Notes: generated by a model from the sequence alone, not told the origin. A stretch of 64,000 nucleotides of DNA from Paenibacillus sp. JNUCC-31 (GCF_014844075.1 NZ_CP062165.1:3720001-3784000), one strand, 5' to 3'. Numbered from the stretch's first letter, positions 31,595 to 40,868 are shown. A program made the numbers and translations.

Positions 31595-32266
31595 TTAAGC
31601 ATTGCTGCTTGTATTTGTAGCCGTGATTGGCTGCTTTGCTTTTTTGCTTGCCAAACCTGTGCGAACCGCAAAAACATGCACAGCCCAGTAGGCAGCTTCA
31701 GCGAACAGAATTCCGCCTGCTACATCCAGCAGCGAATGCTGCTTCACAAATACCGTTGAAGCAATGATCAACCACAGCCATATCGACCAGGAAATCCGGG
31801 CCAGCGGTTTGAAGTTCAAGTGGCGATTGATGATAATGAAGAGAAGATAACTTGTGAGACAGTGTATACTCGGAAAACAGTTAAATGGAGCATCATTGGT
31901 ATAGATGAACTGTACAAGCGTACTGCTTAGACCCGTTCCAATCTCTTCCGGACGCGGCACGTAAGTAGGGAAGACCGCAAAAACGACGTTGGCCGCGATC
32001 ACACCTACGTTATAGGTAATTAGCATACGCCAGAATAGCGATTTGTTCGTCAGACCCAAATAAAGAAATCCAAGATACAGAATCGGCATCCAGCTGACGT
32101 AAGGATAAATAAATTCTTTGATAAAAGGAATCTGTGTATCAATCCATGCATAATTGTAGAAGACATCGCTTCCGGTGTTACTGCCCAACAATACATAAAT
32201 GGAGCCTTGAAGCGGTATACATAAAATGGCCAGCAAATGTCCCCAGCGCAGAAATAATGCTTTCAT
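31595..32266 (-). CDS. PAP2-family membrane phosphatase
   Basis: 223 aa, about six membrane helices. PAP2 motifs 2 and 3 are visible as CFPSIHCLTSY and KQHSLLDVAGG with their catalytic His residues; the first motif is weaker, around YVPRPEE. Likely acts on a lipid phosphate or inositol-lipid substrate at the outer membrane face. Substrate not known. Confidence 0.86.
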   Translation of the reverse strand: MKALFLRWGHLLAILCIPLQGSIYVLLGSNTGSDVFYNYAWIDTQIPFIKEFIYPYVSWMPILYLGFLYLGLTNKSLFWRMLITYNVGVIAANVVFAVFPTYVPRPEEIGTGLSSTLVQFIYTNDAPFNCFPSIHCLTSYLLFIIINRHLNFKPLARISWSIWLWLIIASTVFVKQHSLLDVAGGILFAEAAYWAVHVFAVRTGLASKKAKQPITATNTSSNA

Positions 32267-32563
32267 AGTATCCCCCTGATTTCATTTTCATTGCACAGTT
32301 TGATCTTAACTCTTCATATATAAGACGTTGCAGATGAGGAGTATCCCTGCAGCGATTCGTTTCATTACTACTATAATGGACAGATAAGCAGTTGAGCCAT
32401 ACCTGATTGTAAGGTAAAAGCTGTAAGAGGAATTCTCTTTTTTGTTACTTTTATCATTTTATCCAAAAAAGGATATCTGAATATTCGTAAATATGATACA
32501 ACTAAATTGTCATATCAAGTTCATGTGACAACGACTAAAAATGAAATGAGGCTGGTACACTCG

Positions 32564-33349
32564 ATGAAAACCCCGCACTCCAGGCAAAACCAATCCTTCT
32601 CCTCGGGGAGACCCGTGCTAGCGGTAGTCATAATTGAACTGCTTCTCTTGTTGGCAGTATTTGCGGCCGGAGCCGTTGCAACCGTGAAGCAACTGGATTA
32701 CACATCACCTGTGCTTATGTCGTTTACTCCAATTGCTCTTGTACTCATCATCTATCTAACGATGCGCCGTAAGTGGGGAGATACCGGATTCCGCTCCTTA
32801 AGAGCCATCTCGGCAAGTCATGCAAAGTATTATATTCCGCTACTCCTTGTACTGGGTACTCTCGTGCTAAAAGGATTTACAGAATTAACCCCTTCCAAGG
32901 TGACTTTTTTTATCTGCTTCACTTTGCTTGTCGCCTTTGTAGAGGAAACGATCTACCGTGGACTTATTTTCAAAATATTGCTTCGCAAGAGTGCGGTTGC
33001 TGCAGTCGTCACTTCAAGTGTGTTGTTTTCAATCACACATATCATGAATGCACTATCCGGTCAGAGTATGGCAGATACGATGTTGCAACTGATCTATGCA
33101 TTGCTGCTTGGAGCGGCGCTTGCGCTGTTGATGTTGAAAAACGGAAATATCGTACCGCTTATCCTGTTCCATTTCATACATAATTTGATTCAATTCCTTG
33201 GCAATGACCGGCAAGATGCCGGAACGCTTCCTTACGATCTCTTCATATTGGCTGTGTTGGTTGTTCATTGCGTATGGTTAACATTTAGCGTTCGAACGAA
33301 GTCATCTTCTTCAGAGAGTAGTACACCGGGGGGTTCTGTGGTGCATTAA
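32564..33349 (+). CDS. CPBP-family intramembrane protease (CAAX/Abi type)
   Basis: 261 aa multi-pass membrane protein. The catalytic motif EETIYRG (EExxxR) follows FVALLV-type helix residues, with later His-containing helices SITHIMNAL and FHFIHNLIQ, as in the CPBP glutamic protease family. Role may be peptide maturation or bacteriocin immunity; nothing nearby decides. ATG 32564 after AATGAGG is my choice; other in-frame starts exist at 32546 and 32507. Confidence 0.85.
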   Translation: MKTPHSRQNQSFSSGRPVLAVVIIELLLLLAVFAAGAVATVKQLDYTSPVLMSFTPIALVLIIYLTMRRKWGDTGFRSLRAISASHAKYYIPLLLVLGTLVLKGFTELTPSKVTFFICFTLLVAFVEETIYRGLIFKILLRKSAVAAVVTSSVLFSITHIMNALSGQSMADTMLQLIYALLLGAALALLMLKNGNIVPLILFHFIHNLIQFLGNDRQDAGTLPYDLFILAVLVVHCVWLTFSVRTKSSSSESSTPGGSVVH

Positions 33350-33491
33350 AAGGGTCTGAATTGATTGCTGCATAACTCTGTTTACCGCCAGCCATGGGAT
33401 CGTGGTATACTTCAGTCTGGCGGCATGACAGGCTTGTTCATAATCGGAAGCCCGTCCCATCCGTACAAAGGATAGATGAATAGGTGATATT

Positions 33492-33728
33492 GTGGAAAAG
33501 ACAGCACAGGCAGTGGCTGAATGGATGGTACAGGAGATCAAATTCACCGGTACGCTTCATCAGGAAGCTGCAATTGAATATGTAAAGTCCCATTTTGGAG
33601 AAGAATTTGTATTTGTGAATGAGAATGGAAATGCTTCTTTATCAAAAGAAGTGAAGAAAGCCTTTCGCAAGTTGCACCGTGGGCAAATTGCTTGGGATCG
33701 GGATGCCTTCATGTGGGCGTGGACTTAG
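33492..33728 (+). CDS. Small conserved-looking hypothetical protein
   Basis: 78 aa. A helical N-terminus (AQAVAEWMVQEI) leads to a compact domain with HFGEEFVFVNENGNASLSK and AFRKLHRGQIAWDRDAFMW. This type of short protein occurs in Bacillales but I do not know a function. GTG start at 33492 just behind AGGTGA. Confidence 0.7.
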   Translation: MEKTAQAVAEWMVQEIKFTGTLHQEAAIEYVKSHFGEEFVFVNENGNASLSKEVKKAFRKLHRGQIAWDRDAFMWAWT

Positions 33729-33927
33729 TTTGTATCAAGTAAATTGAGCTTTCATGTTGGTATTGGATATGCATGTCAAAAAATTTTATAGAAAATGTAT
33801 AAGTTGGTTCGGATCTGCATATCCTTTCATAAGACCGCAATGAGCGGCAGGGCAAGCAACAAACCTTGTTCCAGTGCGTGCCAATAACATGTATTTCCAA
33901 AGCTGTTTGAAAAGAAAATACAAAGAT

Positions 33928-33956
33928 TTGCTTTTTGGTGGAAACGGAGTTATAAT
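33928..33956 (+). promoter_or_regulatory. Sigma-A promoter of the cold-shock gene
   Basis: TTGCTT (33928-33933), 17-bp spacer, TATAAT (33951-33956). It predicts an unusually long leader of about 150 nt before the CspA start. Confidence 0.7.
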
Positions 33957-33985
33957 AAAAACAAGTTGTAGAGAGTGGAAAACCT

Positions 33986-34051
33986 AATTCACATATTGTA
34001 AAGGGCGATCACTTATAGGTTATGACTGGTACCTTTTTCAATGTGTGAATT
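33986..34051 (+). promoter_or_regulatory. Structured 5' leader of the cold-shock gene
   Basis: AATTCACATATTG (33986-33998) pairs with CAATGTGTGAATT (34039-34051) over 13 positions with one G-U, closing a 40-nt loop. Long structured leaders are typical of cold-shock mRNAs and can act as RNA thermosensors; that role here is inference. The rest of 33729-34113 holds no gene. Confidence 0.5.
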
Positions 34052-34113
34052 TTTATTTGCTTGCTGCAAAGAACAAAGGAACATGTTAATCTTTATTTGG
34101 AGGTGTAATTCAC

Positions 34114-34314
34114 ATGCAAAACGGAACAGTAAAATGGTTCAACGCTGATAAAGGCTTCGGTTTCATCGAAGTTGAAGGCGGAGAAGATGTATTCGTACAC
34201 TTCAGCGCTATTACAGGCGAAGGCTTCAAAACGCTGGACGAAGGTCAACGCGTGCAATTTAAAATTGTACAAGGAAACCGTGGTCCTCAAGCAGAAGAAG
34301 TTGTAAAACTGTAA
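34114..34314 (+). CDS. Cold-shock protein, CspA family
   Basis: 66 aa single cold-shock domain. RNP1 (KGFGFIEV) and RNP2 (VFVHFSA) are intact. Binds single-stranded RNA/DNA and melts secondary structure. Strong ribosome binding site TTTGGAGGTG. Likely controlled through its long leader. Followed by its own terminator and then by ydjO-like gene. Confidence 0.96.
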   Translation: MQNGTVKWFNADKGFGFIEVEGGEDVFVHFSAITGEGFKTLDEGQRVQFKIVQGNRGPQAEEVVKL

Positions 34315-34323
34315 TTAAAGCAT

Positions 34324-34369
34324 AGCTGCCTTTAACATGTTATAATGGTAAAGGCAGCTTCTTTTTTTT
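34324..34369 (+). terminator. Terminator of the cold-shock gene
   Basis: AGCTGCCTTTA / TAAAGGCAGCT stem, then CTTTTTTTT. Confidence 0.9.
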
Positions 34370-34504
34370 GAGCAGTTATAAATGTAAGTCGGCCCAATAG
34401 TTGTCGAGACAGAAGTCCAGGCAGGACAAAACTTCTGCTAAGTAGTGGCTTCTGTGAAATAACGTCGGTTTAGATGTTTTTCCATAACAAAGGGGGTAGA
34501 AGTC

Positions 34505-34732
34505 ATGTATAATCGCAAAAAACCGTTGGAAGAGATTCCACAAGCGGATGCGGCAATCTGGGAATGTACGAGTGATACGTGCAAAGGATGGATGCGGGAC
34601 AATTTTGCGTTTGATAGCGTGCCTACTTGTCCGATATGTGCTTCTGAGATGGTTAGCACGACCAGGATGCTGCCATTGCTTGAAAATTCGAATAGCAATC
34701 TGAAAACGATGCCTAAAGGAAATCGGATTTAA
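34505..34732 (+). CDS. Cold-inducible YdjO-like zinc-ribbon protein
   Basis: 75 aa. Four cysteines in a zinc-ribbon-like pattern (WECTSDTCKGW ... PTCPICASEM). The look matches the small cold-induced protein YdjO of Bacillales, and its place next to a csp gene supports this. Good site AAGGGGGT before ATG 34505. Function unknown. Confidence 0.85.
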   Translation: MYNRKKPLEEIPQADAAIWECTSDTCKGWMRDNFAFDSVPTCPICASEMVSTTRMLPLLENSNSNLKTMPKGNRI

Positions 34733-34743
34733 CATAGCTTACC

Positions 34744-34768
34744 CGCCTCTAACGAGGTGTTTTTTTTT
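34744..34768 (+). terminator. Terminator of the ydjO-like gene
   Basis: CGCCTC-TAAC-GAGGTG short stem followed by nine Ts. Confidence 0.75.
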
Positions 34769-34820
34769 AAGTTGAACCTGACATCTTGCATAAAGGTAAG
34801 GGTATTAAATATGAAGTTCC

Positions 34821-34850
34821 GGCATTCGTTTTTGGCGAATGCCTTTTTTT
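34821..34850 (+). terminator. Second terminator-like hairpin
   Basis: GGCATTCG ... CGAATGCC followed by seven Ts. It stands ~50 nt after the ydjO terminator with no gene between; a back-up terminator or the end of a short RNA. Confidence 0.75.
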
Positions 34851-35070
34851 ACGATTTTTTTCAAGTGTCCAATGATGAATAGGGATATAAGCAATTTATA
34901 TTTCAGTAAATTTGTTGACGCTTACACCACTCCGCTGCTGGATTAGAATATGTGGAATCCAATGATAGTAGATTGTAACAGGGCATCCAGGAAGCTCCGC
35001 CGGTGAAGGTGTTTCTATACAAACTGCAACAGTGGCTGAAGAAGAAACCTTAGGCTGTGCTAAAGAATAC

Positions 35071-35105
35071 AAAGAACCTTCTCGCATGAAGCGAGAAGGT
35101 TCTTT
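35071..35105 (-). terminator. Terminator of the Gly/Tyr-rich protein gene
   Basis: AAAGAACCTTCTCGC-ATGAA-GCGAGAAGGTTCTTT, 15-bp perfect stem 17 nt past the gene's stop. Confidence 0.85.
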
Positions 35106-35121
35106 GTTCTGTCTGGAGAGT

Positions 35122-35469
35122 TTAGATAAACAGGAATGGCAGCAGAAACAGCGTTGCTACCAGAGCCAGTTCGATTCCTGCTCCATAGCCGTAACCCCTA
35201 CCGTATCCTCCATAACCATATGGACCGTAGGCCGAAGATTTAACTTTCTTTGTTGCAACTGCATTTTTCTTGCTGCTTTTTACAAGCTGCTGTTTAGATT
35301 TGACTGAACACAGCCGTGGTCCTTGGAAACATCCGTTCAAATAAATTTTGCCATCACGACATTGACCAAGCGTACCATACATATGCCTACCGTCGTTCAT
35401 AACGAGACAAACGGAACGTCCAACGTGCGGAGAAACCGTTTCTTCACATATCGGATTAATTCTGTACAT
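35122..35469 (-). CDS. Small Gly/Tyr-rich protein with C-terminal hydrophobic helix
   Basis: 115 aa, family not recognised. The first ~60 residues (VGRSVCLVMNDGRHMYGTLG ... GKIYLNG) look like a small beta barrel. A lysine/serine-rich stretch follows, then YGPYGYGGYGRGYGYG and a terminal hydrophobic helix (ALVATLFLLPFLFI). Such composition is common in spore-coat or surface proteins; that is inference only. ATG 35469 is chosen for GAGGAGG six nt upstream. Confidence 0.7.
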   Translation of the reverse strand: MYRINPICEETVSPHVGRSVCLVMNDGRHMYGTLGQCRDGKIYLNGCFQGPRLCSVKSKQQLVKSSKKNAVATKKVKSSAYGPYGYGGYGRGYGYGAGIELALVATLFLLPFLFI

Positions 35470-35633
35470 GTAAATCCTCCTCATTAGGTGCGGTTGCCGC
35501 TTGAAATCAACGGTTTGTATATCATAGTAAAGAGAGGACGAATTGGTATGGACGAGTACCCGGGATTTATATAGGGAGGAGCCGTTTTTCAGTCTGCTCC
35601 ATACACTGGAGGGAGTGAAAGGGAGGGGATGTC

Positions 35634-36374
35634 ATGGATTATCATGATTTGCTGGCCCGGCTTGGGGAGGGGAGTGCCCATCCGGGAGGGTTCACGGCGA
35701 CGATGCAGCTGCTGGATAAGCTGTCTTTGCCTGCGCAAAGTAAGGTGTTAGAGGTGGGATGTGGTACAGGGAGGACGGCTTGTTATCTGGCTCGAAACGG
35801 TTATCGGGTAACTGCGGTTGATCTTAACCGACAGATGCTGGAGAAAGCGGTGCGACGTGCCCGGCGAGAACGTCTGGATATTCGTTTTATTCAGGCGGAT
35901 GTGAAATCCTTGCCTTTTCCAGATCATTATTTTGATGTGATATTTGTCGAGTCTGTTACGATCTTCACTCATTGGCGCAGCGCACTTGCGGAATATAGAA
36001 GGGTTTTGAAGCCGGGAGGTCTCTTCATTGATCGAGAAATGATATTGTCTGGGAGGAAGACGGAAATGATGAGCCGGAGGCTCAAACAATTTTATGGAAT
36101 AAAGACACTCGCAACTATGACCACATGGAAAAGACGCCTTAAACAGAGCGGATTCACTTCGGTATTGATAAAAGAAAAATCACGCTCTATGGAAATGTGG
36201 GGGACAGATCATGATCCTCATCGAGAGATGGACGTAACTCTGTTTGAGAATGAACAAGTACAGCGTATGAGCCGCACAAATGATCGTTTGCTTCTGAGAT
36301 ACCGCAAAAGACTGGGCTATGCTGTCTTTGAAGCGAGAACACCGATGGATAACGTTCGTAAACAGAACGTATAG
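35634..36374 (+). CDS. Class I SAM-dependent methyltransferase
   Basis: 246 aa. SAM-binding motif I VLEVGCGTGRTACYLA, then VTAVDLNRQML (acidic loop) and motif LPFPDHYFDVIFVE. Methyltransf_11/25 type, substrate unknown. Start ATG 35634 behind GGGAGGGG. Confidence 0.9.
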   Translation: MDYHDLLARLGEGSAHPGGFTATMQLLDKLSLPAQSKVLEVGCGTGRTACYLARNGYRVTAVDLNRQMLEKAVRRARRERLDIRFIQADVKSLPFPDHYFDVIFVESVTIFTHWRSALAEYRRVLKPGGLFIDREMILSGRKTEMMSRRLKQFYGIKTLATMTTWKRRLKQSGFTSVLIKEKSRSMEMWGTDHDPHREMDVTLFENEQVQRMSRTNDRLLLRYRKRLGYAVFEARTPMDNVRKQNV

Positions 36375-36445
36375 GATTATCTGTTGGCGGAGAGGTCGCT
36401 CCAATAACGGATGTGAAAACGTTAGCTGATTCAAAACGGGCATCT

Positions 36446-36484
36446 AAAAAAGGCACCCCGCTCTTAAAGTGGAGGTGCCTTTTT
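36446..36484. terminator. Terminator after the methyltransferase
   Basis: AAAAAGGCACC ... GGTGCCTTTTT, also usable for the convergent GntR gene. Confidence 0.88.
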
Positions 36485-36557
36485 CCATGTTCTCAGGCTT
36501 GAAGTCCTGTTCAGTCAGTTATAAAGAAACGTTCACTCAAGACTGGGGATGAGCCCA

Positions 36558-37202
36558 TTACAGCATATCGTTGTCAATGATGCGCCAGTGGTGCTTCAGC
36601 AGTGCCTCCAGCTGCAGTTTATCCTTTGCCCGAAAAGCGCTAACGATTTGACGATGCTCTTCATTTACTTCATTGAGCACACCAGATAGCTTCGGCTTGT
36701 TGTCGCTAACATAAGACTGTCGTATAAAGCTGTTTTTCAAGGTGTTTAACATCTCGATGACAGTGGCGTTGCCGCAGCGCTGGATGTACAGGTTATGAAA
36801 TTGATATTGATTTTTACTGTAAGCAGCCAGATCAAGCTGGGTAATATCTTCATCCATCCGTGCGACAAGGGTTTCCATCTCCAGGAGTTCAGACGGTTTG
36901 AGTTGATCGGCCGCAAGCGTGGCGGCCAGTGCTTCGAGCGCTCCGATCGCCTGGGAGAACTCGAGTTTTTTGCCAGCATCAAAAGGAGTGACGATAAACC
37001 CCCTGCGTGGGATGTATTGCAGAAGATTGTCAGAAGCGAGTTGGAATAAGGCTTCCCTAGTAGGCGTACGACTAATGTCCAACTTTTTGCAAATCTCCGC
37101 TTCATTAATCTTCTGATTGGGAAGTAATGTCCCGTCCTGAATTTTCTGCGCGATGTAATCGTAAACGTGATCTTTCAAGGACCGGTATTTGGGTGCTTCC
37201 AT
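36558..37202 (-). CDS. GntR-family (FadR/FCD) transcriptional regulator
   Basis: 214 aa. N-terminal winged HTH with ISRTPTREALFQLASDNL and YIPRRGFIVTPF; C-terminal all-helical FCD ligand domain with metal-site-like His residues (QFHNLYIQ, EEHRQIVSA). Divergent from the importer remnant and rocDF, and two identical TTGTATACAA-type palindromes lie before those genes, so it probably controls arginine use. Start 37202 after AGAAGGGGGG; upstream in-frame ATG 37286 lacks a site. Confidence 0.88.
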   Translation of the reverse strand: MEAPKYRSLKDHVYDYIAQKIQDGTLLPNQKINEAEICKKLDISRTPTREALFQLASDNLLQYIPRRGFIVTPFDAGKKLEFSQAIGALEALAATLAADQLKPSELLEMETLVARMDEDITQLDLAAYSKNQYQFHNLYIQRCGNATVIEMLNTLKNSFIRQSYVSDNKPKLSGVLNEVNEEHRQIVSAFRAKDKLQLEALLKHHWRIIDNDML

Positions 37203-37529
37203 ACCGAATCCCCCCTTCTGTATATAGTGATGATTGGATGTATGAGGGCGTGAGTCCCTTAATGGTGCGCCGTTCGGGAGTTTCAAGTTTTTATCATCTT
37301 AACACCGAGGGGGGAGTTGGGCAAGCAAACTTAATGATCCGAGCGGTGTTAGATATATGTGAAGTGAATAACTTTTTATGGAATATCATCTTGTAAATGT
37401 GTTAAATATATTGCCACACCAGAGAATGTTTGTTAGTATTACTTACATAAAAGCCCATATATTGGATTGTGTATATTGTATACAAAATTTACGTCTTTAT
37501 CATTTCACAATAGAGCAGGAGTATGACGT
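37203..37529. other. Divergent promoter region, GntR gene / importer remnant
   Basis: 327 nt, AT-rich. The operator at 37475-37488 is the only clear signal; no gene seen. Confidence 0.5.
37475..37488. promoter_or_regulatory. GntR-type operator 1
   Basis: ATTGTATACAAAAT with the palindromic core TTGTATACAA. Its exact reverse complement stands at 38294-38307 before rocD. It lies 42 nt before the start of the importer remnant. Confidence 0.65.
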
Positions 37530-38197
37530 GTGAAAAGAGTGCTTTTGTCAGCGATGCTGTTGTTAATGGTGATGGTTATGTCTGCTTGCGGACAGGAACA
37601 AACGACGGGTACCGGATTGGAATCTTATCCATCTGCGGAAAATGGCGCCGCAGAGAAGAAAGTGATCGTGCTTGGCACCAGTGCAGACTACACACCTTAT
37701 GAATTTCACAAAAGCATTGATGGCAAAGACACTATTGGCCTCACTGGATAATTTGTCGGGCAAACAGGTAGGTGTACAGAAAAGCTCCATTCAGGAAGGG
37801 ATTGCTCAGGACATTCAAGGAGCCAAACTTACTTCTCTTGCCAAAATCCCCGAATTGATTCTTGAATTGCAGACTGGACGGGTAGATGCACTTATTCTGG
37901 AAAAACCGGTTGCACAGCAGTCATGGCATGACACTTCGCTACATTATACTGCCACAGGCGTTTCGGAATATGCTCCCAGCTATAGGTAATGAATTCATTA
38001 TTATTATTATTAAAGACTCTTCGCTTGTTTCCATGATCGGGATTGCCGAAATTATTTACACGGCCAGAGCCGTTCAGGGTGTTACCTTCCAGCCGATTGC
38101 CCCACTCCTTGTTGCAGCTGCGATATATTTTATAATCACATGTACACTGGCTAACCTGCTTACCTGGCTGGAACGCAAGCTCTCCACATCCCGTTAA
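37530..38197 (+). pseudogene. Deletion-fused remnant of an amino-acid ABC importer (binding protein + permease)
   Basis: Three frames in succession. 37530-~37737 encodes a lipoprotein start (lipobox MSACG) and SADYTPYEFHKSIDGKDTI of a polar amino-acid binding protein. ~37738-~37915, one frame over, continues with SLDNLSGKQVGVQKSSIQEG ... VDALILEKPVA, about 60 or more residues further along the same protein. From ~37926 a third frame gives the C-terminal half of a HisM-type permease (LRYIILPQAFRNMLPAIGNE, KDSSLVSMIGIAEIIYTARA). So at least two internal deletions joined the pieces; no ATP-binding gene remains. Probably an arginine/ornithine importer given rocD and rocF next door. GTG start and AGGAG are intact. 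Confidence 0.85.
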
Positions 38198-38293
38198 TAC
38201 AAATTATATGCGAGAGAGAAGAAAGATTAGGTAATTGCGGAAAAAGCGAGCAGGAGTCGTAAATGGTCGTGGCGAAGCATACATTAATATTGT

Positions 38294-38307
38294 ATTTTGT
38301 ATACAAT
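38294..38307. promoter_or_regulatory. GntR-type operator 2, before rocD
   Basis: ATTTTGTATACAAT, exact reverse complement of operator 1. It overlaps a possible -10 (TATAAT, 38307-38312) and lies just before the AAAGGAGGAG ribosome binding site of rocD, so binding would block transcription. Confidence 0.65.
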
Positions 38308-38333
38308 ATAATCAAAGGAGGAGATGGGGGTAT

Positions 38334-39527
38334 ATGTCGGATTCGAAAATGTTAATGGATTGGTCGGAACGTTATGCTGCACCTAATTATCATCCACTCC
38401 CTATCGTCATAGAGCAGGCTGAGGGAGTATGGGTTGAGGACCCGGAAGGTCGCCGTTACATGGATATGTTGAGTGCATACTCGGCATTGAATCATGGGCA
38501 CAGACATCCGGCAATCATCCAGGCGCTGAAGGATCAGGCGGATCGGGTAACATTAACATCACGGGCATTTCACAGCAGTGCTGCCTCCCATTTCTATCAG
38601 AAGCTCTCGCACTTTACCGGAAAATCCAAGATTCTTGCCATGAACACGGGAGCTGAAGCTGTTGAAACAGCCGTGAAAGCAGTGCGGAGGTGGGCTTATC
38701 GTTGCAAAGGTGTTCCTGAGAATCAGGCTGAAATCATCGTATGCTCTGGTAATTTTCATGGAAGAACTCTGACGGTTACCTCTTTCTCATCTTCAGCAGA
38801 GTATAAAAAAGACTTCGGACCGTTTACCCCCGGATTCAAAATCATTCCTTATGGCGACAATGAAGCGCTGAGGCTGGCCATCACACCGAACACGGCCGCT
38901 TTTCTTGTGGAACCCATTCAGGGCGAGGCTGGTATTGTCATTCCGCCTGAAGGTTATCTTGCCGAAGCCTTTACGCTGTGCAAACAGCATCGGGTGCTGA
39001 CTGTGGCGGATGAAATTCAGACTGGATTCGGACGAACAGGACGCCGGTTTGCCTCTGATTGGGAGGGGATTGAGCCGGATATCTGGATTATGGGTAAAGC
39101 GCTGGGTGGGGGAGTGATGCCCATCTCGGCTATTGCTGCTAATGCAGAAATACTGGATTTGTTTGAACCTGGCTCTCATGGCTCCACATTTGGGGGTAAC
39201 CCACTGGCTTGTGCCGTGGCTGTCGCAGCATTGGAAGTTCTGGAGAATGAAAAGCTTGCGGAGCGCTCGGAGCGCCTGGGGAATTATTTTATGAAAAAGC
39301 TTCAGGGACTTCAAAGTTCGGCTGTACGTGAAATTCGTGGTAGAGGATTGTTTATCGGTGTGGATCTGCATGTGCCGGCACGTTCATATTGTGAGAAATT
39401 AATGTCTGTCGGTCTGCTCTGTAAGGAAACCCATGATACAACGATTCGTTTTGCTCCGCCGCTGACCATTACGGAGACTGAGATCGATTGGGCGTTGGAA
39501 CGAATTACTCAGGTGTTGGGTGACTGA
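38334..39527 (+). CDS. rocD: Ornithine aminotransferase RocD
   Basis: PLP enzyme converting ornithine and 2-oxoglutarate to glutamate semialdehyde and glutamate. Class III aminotransferase: [17 protein letters not shown] [32 protein letters not shown], and the PLP Lys in MGKALGGG. 397 aa, normal for RocD. ATG 38334 is placed by AAAGGAGGAG; the frame is open to 38235. With rocF it forms the arginase route of arginine breakdown. Confidence 0.93.
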   Translation: MSDSKMLMDWSERYAAPNYHPLPIVIEQAEGVWVEDPEGRRYMDMLSAYSALNHGHRHPAIIQALKDQADRVTLTSRAFHSSAASHFYQKLSHFTGKSKILAMNTGAEAVETAVKAVRRWAYRCKGVPENQAEIIVCSGNFHGRTLTVTSFSSSAEYKKDFGPFTPGFKIIPYGDNEALRLAITPNTAAFLVEPIQGEAGIVIPPEGYLAEAFTLCKQHRVLTVADEIQTGFGRTGRRFASDWEGIEPDIWIMGKALGGGVMPISAIAANAEILDLFEPGSHGSTFGGNPLACAVAVAALEVLENEKLAERSERLGNYFMKKLQGLQSSAVREIRGRGLFIGVDLHVPARSYCEKLMSVGLLCKETHDTTIRFAPPLTITETEIDWALERITQVLGD

Positions 39528-39579
39528 ATACTTTTCATTCTTTGAATACTTCATATAAGCAACGAAGGAGCTGGCCTAC

Positions 39580-40548
39580 ATGGGAATCAATGATATGGAA
39601 TCTGCCGGATTGCTGAATGCTTTTAATGAAACAAGTCAATCGCTTTTGCGTCATCATGATGTTGCCATCATTAAGGTTCCTTTTGGATTAGGCGGGGCAC
39701 GAGGTGGGGCCGAGTTAGGTCCGGATGAACTAATTACAGCCGGGCTGAAACGAGAAATTGCTAGCCTTGGGTTGAATGTATCAAAAGAGATACGTGTCGA
39801 TTGTCCCTCAGAGTCTGTTGTTCCAATTGAACGCAATCGTGTAAAATATGTCTCCGAGGTTACCCAGGTGAGCGAGAGAGTGTGCAATGAAGTATCTGAT
39901 GCGATAGCAGGAGGAGCTTTTCCGCTTGTTCTGGGTGGGGATCACAGTGTAGCCATAGGTTCTCTTGCCGGGTTGTCTGCGCATTATTCCAATCTGGGTG
40001 TAATCTGGTTTGATGCCCATGCAGATTTGAATACGGAAGAACGTAGTCTGTCTGGAAATATGCATGGGATGAGTGTGGCTGCCGCTTTGGGGCATTCTGC
40101 ATTTAATTTGTCTCATATTCCGTATGCGGGGCCGTTTGTTGATCCTTCCAATCTGGTCTATATTGGCTTGCGTGATCTGGATGCATATGAGAAAGAACGG
40201 ATTAGAAAGCTTGGTATCAAAAGCTTTACGATGCACGATATTGATCGGATAGGTATACAACAAGTTGTTGAACAAGCGTTGGCTGTGGTGGGTGAAGGGA
40301 CGGATGGCATTCATATTAGCTTTGATATGGATTGTCTTGACCCGCGTGAGGCTCCAGGTGTAGGGACACCGGTACCAGGGGGATTGAATTACCGTGAGGC
40401 CCATTTTGCACTAGAACTACTCGCTTCCACAAACCGCATCACGTCTATGGATTTGGTGGAGGTTAACCCGTTGTTCGATCAGAACAGGCACACGGCCCGC
40501 CTTGGTGTGGAGTTAATTGCTTCATTACTGGGCAAACGAATTTTATAG
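39580..40548 (+). CDS. rocF: Arginase RocF
   Basis: Hydrolyses arginine to ornithine and urea; its product feeds RocD. Ureohydrolase manganese-site motifs GGDHSVAIG, FDAHADLNT and SFDMDCLDPREAPG are intact. 322 aa with a ~25-residue longer N-terminus than the ~297-aa B. subtilis enzyme. A start at ATG 39580 follows GAAGGAG by 9 nt; ATG 39595 is an alternative. Agmatinase is unlikely given the GVGTPVPGG loop and the rocD neighbour. Confidence 0.93.
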   Translation: MGINDMESAGLLNAFNETSQSLLRHHDVAIIKVPFGLGGARGGAELGPDELITAGLKREIASLGLNVSKEIRVDCPSESVVPIERNRVKYVSEVTQVSERVCNEVSDAIAGGAFPLVLGGDHSVAIGSLAGLSAHYSNLGVIWFDAHADLNTEERSLSGNMHGMSVAAALGHSAFNLSHIPYAGPFVDPSNLVYIGLRDLDAYEKERIRKLGIKSFTMHDIDRIGIQQVVEQALAVVGEGTDGIHISFDMDCLDPREAPGVGTPVPGGLNYREAHFALELLASTNRITSMDLVEVNPLFDQNRHTARLGVELIASLLGKRIL

Positions 40549-40868
40549 TCATCAAAAGATTGGATTATATAGACGCTAAGGTTATATAAGAGCCAGGGTC
40601 TGTCTCGTCCGTACCATTCAATCAATTTATTGGAGGTAGGTGTGACTTCCCTGGTTATGGTTATTGGTTGTAGTTACTCGAGTGTTGGACGGAACTATAA
40701 CTCCTAATTTGTTTATATATACTCCATAACGAAATACGAAGTAACACTCCGTCTATCTTCGCGGCCTATACAATATCAGCAACTAATCTGTAGGCACTGT
40801 ATTATAGAAGAAAGGGATTCGGAATTAATAGATAAGAATATGGATTTAAACTTTATTGAAAATAAGGC

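Larger units (their letters stand above)
34733..35121. other. Intergenic stretch with three hairpins, no supported gene
   Basis: Contains two successive terminators (34744-34768 and 34821-34850) on the plus strand and one for the minus-strand gene at 35071-35105. A 63-codon minus-strand frame (34896-35087) starts inside that hairpin and has no ribosome binding site. I do not call it. Confidence 0.5.

Noticed and set aside
34896..35087. 63-codon minus-strand frame
   Set aside because: Its start codon sits in the loop of the terminator of the preceding gene and no ribosome binding site is seen.
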